This document shows, piece by piece, positions 51,153 to 60,493 of a stretch of DNA of 64,000 nt. Under the pieces are notes generated by a model. That model had not been told where the DNA came from and searched no databases. It worked only from the letters and a program-made list of their open reading frames with translations. The first letter of the stretch is position 1, and each line of letters opens with the position of its first letter. Source of the DNA: Streptomyces malaysiense (lineage in GTDB: Bacteria; Actinomycetota; Actinomycetes; Streptomycetales; Streptomycetaceae); the NCBI RefSeq assembly GCF_000980885.2, contig NZ_LBDA02000031.1:1-64000 (forward strand), read 5' to 3'. Made by a program: the position numbers and the translations under genes.

Positions 51153-51315
51153 CGGACCAGGGTAGTTCCTGCGCGAGAGAACGACCGGGGGACGTCTTGT
51201 CACCGGGTCCAGCACCATTAGCCTTGATGACAGCGGGTCACGGCCGACCCGCTCCAGTGCTATCCAGAGCCGTTTCCGAGCAGTTTTCCCGACGAGTACG
51301 AGGACGAGGACAGAC

Positions 51316-51699
51316 GTGCCTACCGGCAAGGTCAAGTGGTTCAACAGCGAGAAGGGCTTCGGCTTTCTCTCCCGCGACGACGGCGGTGACGTCTTCGTCC
51401 ATTCCTCGGTTCTCCCCGCCGGAGTCGACGTGCTCAAGCCGGGACAGCGTGTGGAGTTCGGCGTGGTCGCCGGACAGCGCGGCGACCAGGCGCTCTCGGT
51501 GGTCGTGCTCGACCCGACGCCCTCCGTGGCCGCCGCCCAGCGCAAGAAGCCCGACGAGCTGGCCTCGATCGTGCAGGACCTGACGACCCTCCTCGAGAAC
51601 ATCACCCCGATGCTGGAGAAGGGCCGCTACCCGGAGAAGGCCTCCGGCAAGAAGATCGCCGGGCTGCTCCGCGCGGTCGCCGACCAGCTGGACGTCTGA
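51316..51699 (+). CDS. cold-shock-domain protein with C-terminal extension
   Basis: A 127-residue protein. The cold-shock domain (1-67) has RNP1 KGFGFL and RNP2 VFVHSSVL. An extra 60-residue helical tail follows (PDELASIVQDLTTLLENITPMLEKG...KKIAGLLRAVADQLDV) with a basic patch. Such extended CSPs are common in Streptomyces and may contact other proteins or ribosomes. GTG start with GAGG upstream. It is convergent with mqnD. Confidence 0.92.
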   Translation: MPTGKVKWFNSEKGFGFLSRDDGGDVFVHSSVLPAGVDVLKPGQRVEFGVVAGQRGDQALSVVVLDPTPSVAAAQRKKPDELASIVQDLTTLLENITPMLEKGRYPEKASGKKIAGLLRAVADQLDV

Positions 51700-51724
51700 C
51701 CGCGCCCGCTCGTCCGGGCTCCGG

Positions 51725-52570
51725 TCAGGGAAAGGCGAGCGCGTCCGGGCCGAGGGGTGGCACCAGCCCCTCGGCCGCGGCCCGGGTGAGCAGCCCGCGG
51801 ACCGCCGCGTAGCCGTCCTCGCCGAGGTCGGCGGTGAACTCGTTGACGTACAGCCCGATGTGCCGGTCGGCCACCGCCGGGTCCATCTCCTGGGCGTGCG
51901 CCATGACATACGGCCGGGAGACCTCGGGCGCGTCCCAGGCGGCCCGTACGGAGGCGCGCACGGAGTCGGCGAGCCCCTTCAGCGTCCCGGCGCCCAGCGA
52001 CCGCTTGGCCACGATCGCGCCCAGCGGGATCGGCAGCCCGGTCGTCCGCTCCCAGTGCTCGCCCATGTCGGCGAGCTTGTGCAGCCCGTAGTTCTGGTAG
52101 GTGAAGCGGGCCTCGTGGATCACCAGACCCGCGTCCACCTTGCCGTCCCGCACGGCCGGCATGATCTCGTGGAACGGCATGACCACGATCTCGCCGACCC
52201 CGGGGACGGCGTCCGCGGCCCACAGCCGGAACAGCAGGTACGCCGTCGACTTCTCGCTGGGCACCGCGACCGTACGGCCCGTCAGGTCGGCACCGGCCTC
52301 CCGCGTGAGCACCAGCGGCCCGCAGCCCCTGCCGAGCGCGCCGCCGCAGGGCAGCAGCGCGTACTCGTCGAGGATGTACGGCAGGACGGCGTACGACACC
52401 TTCAGCACGTCGAACTCGCCGCGCTCGGCCATGCCGTTGGTGATGTCGATGTCGGCGAAGGTCACGTCCAGCGCACGGGCGCCGGGGACGCGGCCGTGGG
52501 CGAGGGCGTCGAAGACGAAGGTGTCGTTGGGGCAGGGCGAGTACGCGATCTGCAAGGGCTCACTGGTCAT
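51725..52570 (-). CDS. mqnD: 1,4-dihydroxy-6-naphthoate synthase MqnD
   Basis: A 281-residue enzyme of the futalosine (menaquinone) pathway. The MqnD signature is SPCPNDTFVFDALAHG, with ITNGMAERGEFDVLKVSY and the phosphate/ligand region PLVLTREAGADL; the fold is periplasmic-binding-protein-like. It converts cyclic dehypoxanthine futalosine to 1,4-dihydroxy-6-naphthoate. The ATG overlaps the mqnB stop as ATGA, so the two are translationally coupled. Confidence 0.93.
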   Translation of the reverse strand: MTSEPLQIAYSPCPNDTFVFDALAHGRVPGARALDVTFADIDITNGMAERGEFDVLKVSYAVLPYILDEYALLPCGGALGRGCGPLVLTREAGADLTGRTVAVPSEKSTAYLLFRLWAADAVPGVGEIVVMPFHEIMPAVRDGKVDAGLVIHEARFTYQNYGLHKLADMGEHWERTTGLPIPLGAIVAKRSLGAGTLKGLADSVRASVRAAWDAPEVSRPYVMAHAQEMDPAVADRHIGLYVNEFTADLGEDGYAAVRGLLTRAAAEGLVPPLGPDALAFP

Positions 52571-53334
52571 ACCGGTTTCCAACTCTCCAGTGCGGGCGCG
52601 AACTTCCCGAACGCCGCGGTGAGGGCGGCGAGGGCGTCGCCGATGCGCCAGGCGGCGCGGTCGCGCGGGCCGACCGGGTTGGAGATCGCGCGGATCTCCA
52701 GCACCGGGGCGCCCTGGGCGGCGGCGGCCTCGGCGACACCGAAGCCCTCCATGCCCTCGGCGAGCGCGCGGGGGTGCCGGGCGCGCAGCGTGGCGGCGCG
52801 GTCGGCGGTGCCGGTCATGGTGGACACGGTCAGGACCGTGCCGGTGCGGGCGCCGGTGGCCTCGGCCACGGCCCGTACGAGTGATTCCGGCGGGCGATGG
52901 GTGACGGTCCCGAATCCCAGCTCGGTGACCGGGAGGAAGCCGTCGGCGGTCTCGGCGCCCAGGTCGGCGACGGTGATCGCGTCGGCGACGACGAGTGAGC
53001 CGAGCGCGGCCCCGGGCGCGAACCCGCCGCCGATCCCGGCCGAGACGACCAGGTCGTAGGGGGCGCCGGCGAGCGCGGCCGCGGTGAGCGCGGCGCCGGT
53101 GGACGCGGCGGCCCGCGCGGGCCCGACCCCGGCGGCGAGCAGATCGATCACGGCACCGGTGCGAGGGCGGCCGGCCCCGGCGGCCGTACGGATCAGCACC
53201 GCACCCGGCAGCCGTACCTCTTCCCCCGGCTCGGGGAACGCCTCCGCCACCGCGTCCCGTTCGGCCGGGACCGCGGTGGCGACGAGGACTCGTGCGGACG
53301 TCTTGATCAGGCCTTCTTCAGCTTGAAGGACCAC
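52567..53334 (-). CDS. mqnB: futalosine hydrolase MqnB
   Basis: A 255-residue nucleosidase with the PNP-UDP fold. It has LVVSAGIGGGFAPGAALGS, the catalytic Glu region EGMEGFGVAEAA and RAISNPVGPRD with the purine-contact Asp. It splits hypoxanthine from futalosine. It begins with GTG 53334, overlapping the DUF2771 gene by 28 bp; a shorter start near 53310 would need a non-canonical CTG. Followed by mqnD in the same operon. Confidence 0.9.
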   Translation of the reverse strand: MVLQAEEGLIKTSARVLVATAVPAERDAVAEAFPEPGEEVRLPGAVLIRTAAGAGRPRTGAVIDLLAAGVGPARAAASTGAALTAAALAGAPYDLVVSAGIGGGFAPGAALGSLVVADAITVADLGAETADGFLPVTELGFGTVTHRPPESLVRAVAEATGARTGTVLTVSTMTGTADRAATLRARHPRALAEGMEGFGVAEAAAAQGAPVLEIRAISNPVGPRDRAAWRIGDALAALTAAFGKFAPALESWKPV

Positions 53335-53804
53335 ACACCCTTGGTCGGGTTGGAGCCCATCTGGATCACCAGCGTGTTGGAGTCGCCGCCGGTGCCGTAC
53401 TGCTCGTTGAAGAACGCGTTGCCCGGCAGGGTGCGGTACGTCTCCTTGCTCAGGCTGGTGAAGGGGCGGCCGTTGACCAGCACGGCCCAGCCGGCGTCCG
53501 CGATCTTCGGGTCGACACCGATCCGGATGGTCGAGTCCTCGCCGACCGAGATCGCCTTCGCGTCGCCGGTCTTCTTGGCGCAGGCGGCGAGGGCCTTGGC
53601 GTCGAGCGCGTTGCCGTCGTTGTAGCAGACCGCCTCGGAGTGCACCGAGTCCCGGCCGACGGTGATCGTCGCGGTGGGCGTCGGCTTGTCACAGGCGGAC
53701 AGGACGAGCAGTCCGGCGGCAACGGCGCCGGCAGCGGCGACGGCGCGGCGGCGCCGCACAACGCGGTGTACTTCAGCGGCTTCGCCGCGGGGCAGCGTGG
53801 TCAT
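53307..53804 (-). CDS. DUF2771 lipoprotein
   Basis: A 165-residue lipoprotein. After a basic N-terminus (VVRRRRAVAAAG) comes lipobox LLVLSAC. The rest is a beta-rich domain with VCYNDGNALDAKALAACAKK and ends GVWSFKLKKA. The DUF2771 family has no known role. Its stop is inside mqnB, so it is expressed with the futalosine genes. The ATG at 53804 is preferred over upstream starts because it opens the signal peptide. Confidence 0.8.
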   Translation of the reverse strand: MTTLPRGEAAEVHRVVRRRRAVAAAGAVAAGLLVLSACDKPTPTATITVGRDSVHSEAVCYNDGNALDAKALAACAKKTGDAKAISVGEDSTIRIGVDPKIADAGWAVLVNGRPFTSLSKETYRTLPGNAFFNEQYGTGGDSNTLVIQMGSNPTKGVWSFKLKKA

Positions 53805-53981
53805 GGCCGAAAGATTATCGGTCGCCCGGAGTCGTCCGCCCACGCGGGGTGCGGCGTGCCCGGTTCGTTACGCCAGTCGTGTCCGCGACAACCGAAGCAT
53901 GTCCGGTTCGTCATGTCACCTGCCCCTTTACGACGTCGTCCCGTCACGTGCGGCATCGGCCCGGTACGGCGGAGCGTCCGC

Positions 53982-55373
53982 TCATGCCACCCGGGCTCGG
54001 GGCCGCCCGCCGTACCGGGCGGAGGCGATCAGTCCGCGCAGGGTGCTCAGCCAGCCCACGGCCACGAACGCGGCACCGGCCAGCAGTCCCACCGTGCCGT
54101 TGAGCGGCATCACGATGCCGACCGCGCCGCCGAACACCCACGCCATCTGGAGCAGCGTCTCGGAGCGGGCGAAGGCCGAGCTGCGCACCAGCTCCGGCAC
54201 GTCCCGCTGGATCAGCGCGTCCAGTGCCAGCTTGGCCAGCGCCTGCGCGAACCCGGCGACCGCCGCCAGGCAGGTCACCAGGACGGCCCCGAAGAACGCC
54301 GCGGCCACGATCGCCATGCCCAGCGCCGCCGCGACGACGGTCACGATGATGATCTCCGGCGCCCGTGATCTGAGCCACGCGCCCACCGCCGTGCCCAGCG
54401 CGTTGCCGGTGCCGGCCGCGACGCCCACCAGGCCCAGCGAGACCACCGCGCTCTGGCCGCTGAGCGGATGCTCGCGCAGCAGGAAGGCGAGGAAGAAGAT
54501 CAGGAAGCCGGACAGGCACCGCAGGGCCGCGTTGGCGCCGAGGGCGTGGGTCACGGCGGGCCCGACCTCGCGCAGCCCGGGTCGCTTCACCTTGGTCCGC
54601 GGCAGCCGCCTCTCCTCGGCGGCGAGCAGCGCCACGGCCTCGCCGCGGGCCGAGTCCACCTTGGGCGGCAGCGAGAAGGACAGCACCGTGCCGGCCACGA
54701 AGATCACGAAGGCGCCGTAGAGCGGCCAGGGGTCGCCGAGCCGGTGCAGTCCCGCCGCGATCGGCGCGGCCACCCCGGTGGCCAGCAGCCCGGCCAGGGT
54801 CACCCGGGAGTTGGCCTTCACCAGCGAGAACAGGGGTGGCAGCAGCCGCGGTACGACGGCGCTGCGCACCACCCCGTACGCCTTGGACGCCACCAGCACG
54901 CCCAGCGCCGCTGGATACAGTTCCATACTCCCGGTCGCCACCGCGCCCGAGATCAGCAGTGCGAGCAGCGCCCGCGCCAGCATGGCCGCCGCCATCGCGG
55001 CCCGGCGCCCGTGCGGGATCCGGTCGAGCAGCGGGCCGACGACCGGGGCGAGGACGGTGAACGGCGCCATGGTGATCGCCAGGTACAGCGCGACCCGCCC
55101 GCGCGCCTCGTCGGTCGGCACGGAGAAGAAGACGGTGGAGGCGAGGGCCACGGTGATCATGACGTCCCCGGCGCCGTTCACCGCGTGCAGTTCGATCAGC
55201 TTGCCGAGGCCCGACTCGCCCGCGCCGTGCGCGTGCGTCGCCCGGCGGATGCCGCGCGCGGCGCCGGTGACGGGGGAGTGCAGGGCACGCCCGACGGACC
55301 GGGCGGCACCGCCCACCCGGCGCGCACCGCCCCCCCGAACCCCACGCCTGTCCGCGGTTGCCACGAGGTTCAT
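53982..55373 (-). CDS. MFS permease, about 12 helices
   Basis: A 463-residue membrane protein with about 12 helices. Blocks include LHAVNGAGDVMITVALASTVFF, PVVGPLLDRIPHGRRAA and QRDVPELVRSSAFARSET, the last a common actinomycete MFS motif. The substrate is unknown. The first 60 residues are Arg/Gly-rich and cytoplasmic. It lies upstream of the DUF2771-mqnBD genes on the same strand (177 bp gap) and divergent from DUF3027. Confidence 0.8.
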   Translation of the reverse strand: MNLVATADRRGVRGGGARRVGGAARSVGRALHSPVTGAARGIRRATHAHGAGESGLGKLIELHAVNGAGDVMITVALASTVFFSVPTDEARGRVALYLAITMAPFTVLAPVVGPLLDRIPHGRRAAMAAAMLARALLALLISGAVATGSMELYPAALGVLVASKAYGVVRSAVVPRLLPPLFSLVKANSRVTLAGLLATGVAAPIAAGLHRLGDPWPLYGAFVIFVAGTVLSFSLPPKVDSARGEAVALLAAEERRLPRTKVKRPGLREVGPAVTHALGANAALRCLSGFLIFFLAFLLREHPLSGQSAVVSLGLVGVAAGTGNALGTAVGAWLRSRAPEIIIVTVVAAALGMAIVAAAFFGAVLVTCLAAVAGFAQALAKLALDALIQRDVPELVRSSAFARSETLLQMAWVFGGAVGIVMPLNGTVGLLAGAAFVAVGWLSTLRGLIASARYGGRPRARVA

Positions 55374-55661
55374 AGTGCCCCGAGATGCCGCCGGATAGTG
55401 CGGATACGGCACGTATGGCGGCGAACCGCGCCCGCCGGCCGGGCGGGAGGGGCGGTCGGAGTGGGGGAGAATGCCGCCGAGCGGCAATGAATCCTGTTCG
55501 GTGTAGCGTGCGTATCTCAGCCATAACGCAGAATGGATGGCAGAGGTGCGCCCGAGCGCGCGGATGATGCAGACGTCGATGCGGTCCTGAGGTCCGCTCC
55601 GTCGGCCAACCCGCCTAAGGCAGCCGCCTTGACGAGACGGCGTAGGAGAGAAGCGATACCT

Positions 55662-56588
55662 GTGAGCGCAGCGACAACGCGAAGCCGCACCCCCGACCGC
55701 CTGTGCGCCGAGGCGGTCGACCTCGCCCGTGCCGCCGCGGAGGAGGCGGCCGCGCCCGGTGTGGTCGGCGAGCACTCCGGCCTCCTGTCCGAGGGCGACC
55801 GTGTTGTCACGCACTTCTTCGAGTGCAAGGAACTGGGCTACCGGGGCTGGCGCTGGGCCGTGACCGTGGCCCGCGCCTCCCGCGCCAAGGTCGTCACGCT
55901 GGACGAGGTGGTGCTGCTCCCCGGCCCCGACGCGCTGCTCGCGCCGGAGTGGGTGCCGTGGAGCGAGCGGCTGCGCCCCGGCGACCTCGGCCCCGGTGAT
56001 CTGCTCCCGACCGACCAGGACGACCTGCGGCTGGAGCCGGGCTACACCGGTGAGGACCGGCCGCCGGCCGACTCGGCGGTGTCCGAGGAGCTGACGGAGC
56101 TGGCGGAGGCCGAGGACGCGGACGTCAGCCCGGGTGCCCCGGCCGTCCAGCAGACGGTGCCCGCCCGGGGCTCCATCGCCTCCGTGGCCGAGGAACTGGG
56201 CATGCGCAGGGCGCGTGTGCTGTCCCGTTACGGCCTGCACAGCGCGGCCGACCGCTGGGAGGAGGCGTTCGGACCGCGGACGCCGATGGCCCAGGCGGCT
56301 CCGGCCACGTGTCTGACCTGTGGCTTTCTCGCGCCCATCGGCGGCTCCCTGGGCCAGGCGTTCGGTGTGTGCGCCAACCAGTTCGCCCCGGCGGACGGCC
56401 GGGTGGTCTCCCTCGCCTACGGCTGTGGCGGCCACTCCGAGGCGGCGGTCATGCCCAAGCCCCCGCAGCCGGCCGCGCCGGTCATCGACGAGACCCGGGT
56501 GGAGCCCTTCCCGCTGCACCCCGCCCGCGATTCCGGCTCGGTCCCGGAGACGACGGACGAGGAGACCGCGGAACTGGGCCACTCGTGA
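55662..56588 (+). CDS. DUF3027 protein
   Basis: A 308-residue actinobacterial protein. The core is THFFECKELGYRGWRWAVTVARA. Cys pairs in CLTCGFLAPIGGSLGQAFGVCAN and YGCGGHSEA may bind zinc, and a coil/acidic middle is present. DUF3027 is a conserved Streptomyces family without established function. I chose GTG 55662 because GGAGAG is upstream; the sequence before it is not protein-like. Confidence 0.8.
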   Translation: MSAATTRSRTPDRLCAEAVDLARAAAEEAAAPGVVGEHSGLLSEGDRVVTHFFECKELGYRGWRWAVTVARASRAKVVTLDEVVLLPGPDALLAPEWVPWSERLRPGDLGPGDLLPTDQDDLRLEPGYTGEDRPPADSAVSEELTELAEAEDADVSPGAPAVQQTVPARGSIASVAEELGMRRARVLSRYGLHSAADRWEEAFGPRTPMAQAAPATCLTCGFLAPIGGSLGQAFGVCANQFAPADGRVVSLAYGCGGHSEAAVMPKPPQPAAPVIDETRVEPFPLHPARDSGSVPETTDEETAELGHS

Positions 56589-57052
56589 CCCTCGTCCGCC
56601 CCGCTCGGGACCCGGACCTTCCCGGTTTCCTCTCCCTGGCGGCCGAGGTGGAGCACTGGTTCGGCCCGATGGTGGACGACCCCGGTTTCACCGAGGCCGT
56701 GCGGCGCGGTGTCGGTCGCGGCACGGCGCTGGTGGCGGAGGCCGCGTCCGGGGATCTCCTGGGCGCCCTCCTCTTCGGCGGCAACCCCCCTGTGCACACG
56801 GTGCACTGGCTGGTCGTCACGGAACGGGCCCGGGGCACGGGCGTGGGCCGCGCGCTGCTGGCCGACGCGATCCACCGGTTCGTCCGGCCCCCGGCCACCG
56901 TCGAGGTGGTCACCTTCGGCCCGGACCACCCCGGCGCGGTGACCAGCGGCGCCCGCGTCTTCTACGAGAGCCTCGCCTTCACCCCGGCCGAACCGGCCGG
57001 CCCTGGGCCGGAGGGCGGTTCCCGGCAGGTGTACCGACGGCTGCTGCCCTGA
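56585..57052 (+). CDS. GNAT N-acetyltransferase
   Basis: A 155-residue GNAT. The acetyl-CoA motif is VVTERARGTGVGRALLADAI, and motif B is VFYESLAFTPAE. The start overlaps the DUF3027 stop as GTGA, so the two are translationally coupled and the substrate may be related to DUF3027. Which molecule is acetylated is unknown. Confidence 0.82.
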   Translation: MTLVRPARDPDLPGFLSLAAEVEHWFGPMVDDPGFTEAVRRGVGRGTALVAEAASGDLLGALLFGGNPPVHTVHWLVVTERARGTGVGRALLADAIHRFVRPPATVEVVTFGPDHPGAVTSGARVFYESLAFTPAEPAGPGPEGGSRQVYRRLLP

Positions 57053-57241
57053 TGCCGGACGTTCGCCGAGGGGTTCTCGCGGGAGCGGCCGGGCCGGAGT
57101 GACGCGCACCGCCCGGTGCCCCGGGCCCCCTCGCCCCCGGCGCCCGCCTCGGCCACGGTGGCCGAGCGCGTGGGCGGGCGGGAAACCGGGATGTCGGCGC
57201 CGCGCTGTACCTTCTTCCTCACGTCGACGAGGAGTGTGAAC

Positions 57242-60200
57242 GTGAGCAGCAAGTACGTGCGGCCGGCGGCCGAGGGCGCCGATCCCTTCGGGACGGCCCG
57301 GCTGCGTCGCGGTGTCATCGACGCCTGGGCCACCAGCCCCGCGCGCTTCCGTGAGGACGCCAACGCCGAGGAGGACCTCGTGCTGGGCGGCTACCGGGAC
57401 CGGCTGGTGATCGAGCTGGCGCAGAACGCCGCCGACGCCGCCGCGCGCGCCCATGTGCCGGGCCGCCTGCGCCTCACCCTCCGCGACGGCGTGCTGATCG
57501 CGGCCAACACCGGCGCCCCCCTGGACGCGACCGGCGTCGAGTCGCTGTCCACGCTGCGCGCCTCCGCCAAGCGCGACGCCGACTCCGCCCACGGCGCCGT
57601 GGGCCGTTTCGGCGTCGGCTTCGCCGCCGTCCTCTCGGTCACCGACGAGCCCGCCCTCGTCGGCCGCCACGGCGGCGTCCGCTGGTCCCTCGCCGAGTCG
57701 CGCGAGCTGGCCGCCGACGCCGCCCGGCACAGCCCCGGACTCGGCGACGAGGTCCGGCGCCGCGCGGGCCATGTGCCGCTGCTCCGGCTGCCCTTCGCCG
57801 CCGAGGGCACCGCCCCCGATCCGTACGACACCGCCGTCATCCTGCCGCTGCGCGACGCGGCCGCCGCCGACCTCGCCGAGCGTCTGCTCGACGCCGTGGA
57901 CGACGCGCTCCTCCTCACCCTCCCGGGACTCGAGGAGGTCGTCATCGAGACCGGCGACGACGCGCCCCGCACCCTGCGCCGGCACGCCGAGGGCGCCGTC
58001 ACCGTCGTGGTGGACTCGCGGGAGGGCACGACCCGCTGGCGCACCGCCTCCGCGCACGGCCCGCTCGCCCGGGAACTGCTCGCCGACCGGCCGGTGGAGG
58101 AGCGGCTGCGGCCCCACTGGTCGGTGACCTGGGCCGTGCCGACCGACGAGCTGGGCCGCCCGGTGCGGCCCCGCACGGCCCCCGTCGTGCACGCCCCCAC
58201 CCCCAGCGACGAACCCCTCGGCGTCCCCGCCCTCCTCATCGCCTCCTTCCCCCTCGACACCACCCGTCGGCACACCGCGCCCGGCCCGCTCACCGACTTC
58301 CTGGTGCAGCGCGCGGCCGACGCGTACACCGAACTGCTCGCCGGATGGCGCCCGGTGACCGAGGCCGCCGTCGACCTGGTACCCGGGCCGCTGGGCAAGG
58401 GCGAGCTGGACGGCGCGCTGCGCCAGGCCCTGCTGGAGCGGCTGCCGCGCACCGCGTTCCTGCCGCCCGCGCTGCCCGGCGAGGGCGGCGAGGACGAGCT
58501 GCCGCAGGCCCTGCGGCCCCGGGACGCGGAGATCGTGGAGGGCGCGGGCGCCGAGACCGTGCGGGTGCTCGCCGAGGTGCTGCCCACCCTGCTGCCCGCC
58601 GGTCTGGAGCGCCGCGCCGAGCTGCGCACCCTCGGCGTCGCCCGCCTCCCGCTCGCCGACGCCGTCGACCGGCTCGCGGGCCTGGAGAAGGAACCCGACT
58701 GGTGGTGGCGGCTCTACGACAGCCTCGCCGGGGTGGACGTCGAGCGGCTCTCGGGGCTGCCGGTGCCGCTCGCGGACGGCAGGACCACCATCGGCCCGCG
58801 CCAGGTGCTGCTGCCCACGCCCGACGGGGCCCGTATCGACGCGGACGTGCTCGCCCGGCTCGGCCTGAAGGTCGCCCACGAGGACGCCGCCCATCCGCTG
58901 CTGGAGAAGCTGGGCGCGCTGCCCGCCACCCCGCGCGCGGTGCTCACCACCCCCCAGGTGCGGGCCGCCGTCGCCGCCTCCCTGGACGACGGGGGCGCCC
59001 TCGGCTGGGAGGAGGACGCCCCCGACGCGGAGGAACTCGCCGACACCGTCCTCGGTCTGGTGCGGGACGCGGGCCTGGAGCCCGGCGACGAGCCCTGGCT
59101 GGGCGCCCTGGCGCTGCCGGACGAGGACGGCGAACTCGCCCCCGCCGGCGAGCTGGTGTTCCCCGGCAGCCCCTTCGCCCGGGTGATCCGCGAGGGCGAA
59201 CTCGCCTCCGTCGAGCAGGAACTGGCGGACAAGTGGGGCGAACAGCCGCTGACCGCCTGCGGGGTGCTCGCCACCTTCGCCCTGGTGCGCGCCACCGACG
59301 TCGTCCTCGACCCGGACGAACTGGAGCCCCGCGAGGGCGACTTCGCCGAACCCGACGACGCCGGACTGCTGGACGCCGTGGACGTGTGGTGCGAGGACGT
59401 CCTCGACCGGTTCCCGGACAGCCCCGTACCCCCGGTCGCCACCGAACTCGTCGCCGTCCGTGACCTCGACCTCGTGGACGACGACCACTGGCCCGAGGCG
59501 CTCTCCCTGCTCGCCCGCCCGCCGCTGCGCGACGCCCTCACCCAGCCGGTGCGCGTCCTGCTGCCCGACGGCACCCACGAGGTCGTACGGCCGTACACCG
59601 CCTGGTGGCTGCGCGGTCACCCGGTGCTGGACGGCCGGCGCCCCGCGGGCCTGCTCGCCGCGGGCGGCGACCCGCTGCTGCGCGGCCTGTACGACGAGGC
59701 CGACGCCACCGGGTTCGAGGACGAGCAGGTGCTGCGCGCCCTCGGCGTCCGGACCTCGGTGGGCGCGCTGCTGGACGAGCCCGGCGGCGCCGCCGAACTC
59801 CTGGACCGGCTCGCCGATCCGGACCGCCCGGTCACCGGTGCCCAACTGCACGGCCTTTACGGCATGTTGGCCGATGTAGACCCGGAACAGGTCACCCTGC
59901 CGGACGAGTTGCGGGCCGTGGCCGACGGGCGAGCGACGGTGGTGGACGCCGCCGAGGCCGTGGTCGTCGACTCCCCGGATCTGCTGCCCTTCACCTCCGG
60001 TGTGCCTCTGCTGCCCGTACGGCCCTCCCGTGCCGCCGAGTTGGCCGAGCTGTTCCAGGTGCGGCGGCTCAGCGAGTCCGTGACCGGCGCGGTGCACTCC
60101 GAGGGCGTCGAGCACGACGTACCGGACCCGGTGCGGGTGCTCCTCGGCCCGCGCACCCCCGGGACGTACGTCGAGCACGACGAACTGGTCGTGGACGGCG

Positions 60201-60376
60201 TGGAGATCGACTGGCGGCTCACCGACGACGGGGTGCTGCACGCGGCCACCCTGGAGGGCGTGGCCGCCGGGCTCGCCTGGGCGGCACGGCAGTGGCCGCG
60301 CCGCTTCGAGGTCGCCGCCCTGCTGGAGGACCCGTCCCGGACGGAGGAACTGGCGCGGGACCGCTGGTTCGACTGA
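57242..60376 (+). CDS. large Hsp90/sacsin-like ATPase
   Basis: A 1044-residue protein. A Bergerat (GHKL) ATP site lies near the N-terminus: VIELAQNAADAA supplies the E..N/D pair, and SAHGAVGRFGVGFAAVLSV is the G-box. The rest is a long acidic, helical region with no recognised domain; sequences of this kind are labelled sacsin/Hsp90-like. It may be a chaperone-like ATPase. GTG start with GAGGAG. It stands alone after the GNAT gene. Confidence 0.8.
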   Translation: MSSKYVRPAAEGADPFGTARLRRGVIDAWATSPARFREDANAEEDLVLGGYRDRLVIELAQNAADAAARAHVPGRLRLTLRDGVLIAANTGAPLDATGVESLSTLRASAKRDADSAHGAVGRFGVGFAAVLSVTDEPALVGRHGGVRWSLAESRELAADAARHSPGLGDEVRRRAGHVPLLRLPFAAEGTAPDPYDTAVILPLRDAAAADLAERLLDAVDDALLLTLPGLEEVVIETGDDAPRTLRRHAEGAVTVVVDSREGTTRWRTASAHGPLARELLADRPVEERLRPHWSVTWAVPTDELGRPVRPRTAPVVHAPTPSDEPLGVPALLIASFPLDTTRRHTAPGPLTDFLVQRAADAYTELLAGWRPVTEAAVDLVPGPLGKGELDGALRQALLERLPRTAFLPPALPGEGGEDELPQALRPRDAEIVEGAGAETVRVLAEVLPTLLPAGLERRAELRTLGVARLPLADAVDRLAGLEKEPDWWWRLYDSLAGVDVERLSGLPVPLADGRTTIGPRQVLLPTPDGARIDADVLARLGLKVAHEDAAHPLLEKLGALPATPRAVLTTPQVRAAVAASLDDGGALGWEEDAPDAEELADTVLGLVRDAGLEPGDEPWLGALALPDEDGELAPAGELVFPGSPFARVIREGELASVEQELADKWGEQPLTACGVLATFALVRATDVVLDPDELEPREGDFAEPDDAGLLDAVDVWCEDVLDRFPDSPVPPVATELVAVRDLDLVDDDHWPEALSLLARPPLRDALTQPVRVLLPDGTHEVVRPYTAWWLRGHPVLDGRRPAGLLAAGGDPLLRGLYDEADATGFEDEQVLRALGVRTSVGALLDEPGGAAELLDRLADPDRPVTGAQLHGLYGMLADVDPEQVTLPDELRAVADGRATVVDAAEAVVVDSPDLLPFTSGVPLLPVRPSRAAELAELFQVRRLSESVTGAVHSEGVEHDVPDPVRVLLGPRTPGTYVEHDELVVDGVEIDWRLTDDGVLHAATLEGVAAGLAWAARQWPRRFEVAALLEDPSRTEELARDRWFD

Positions 60377-60493
60377 TCTCCAGACGTCTCTCACGAAACA
60401 CACAAGTTCCGTACAACCGTTCCCCTGCGTGCCTCGTCTGATCTTCCGGAGTCGTCCGACTCCCCATCTACTTCGTACGCAGGGGAACCGCAC

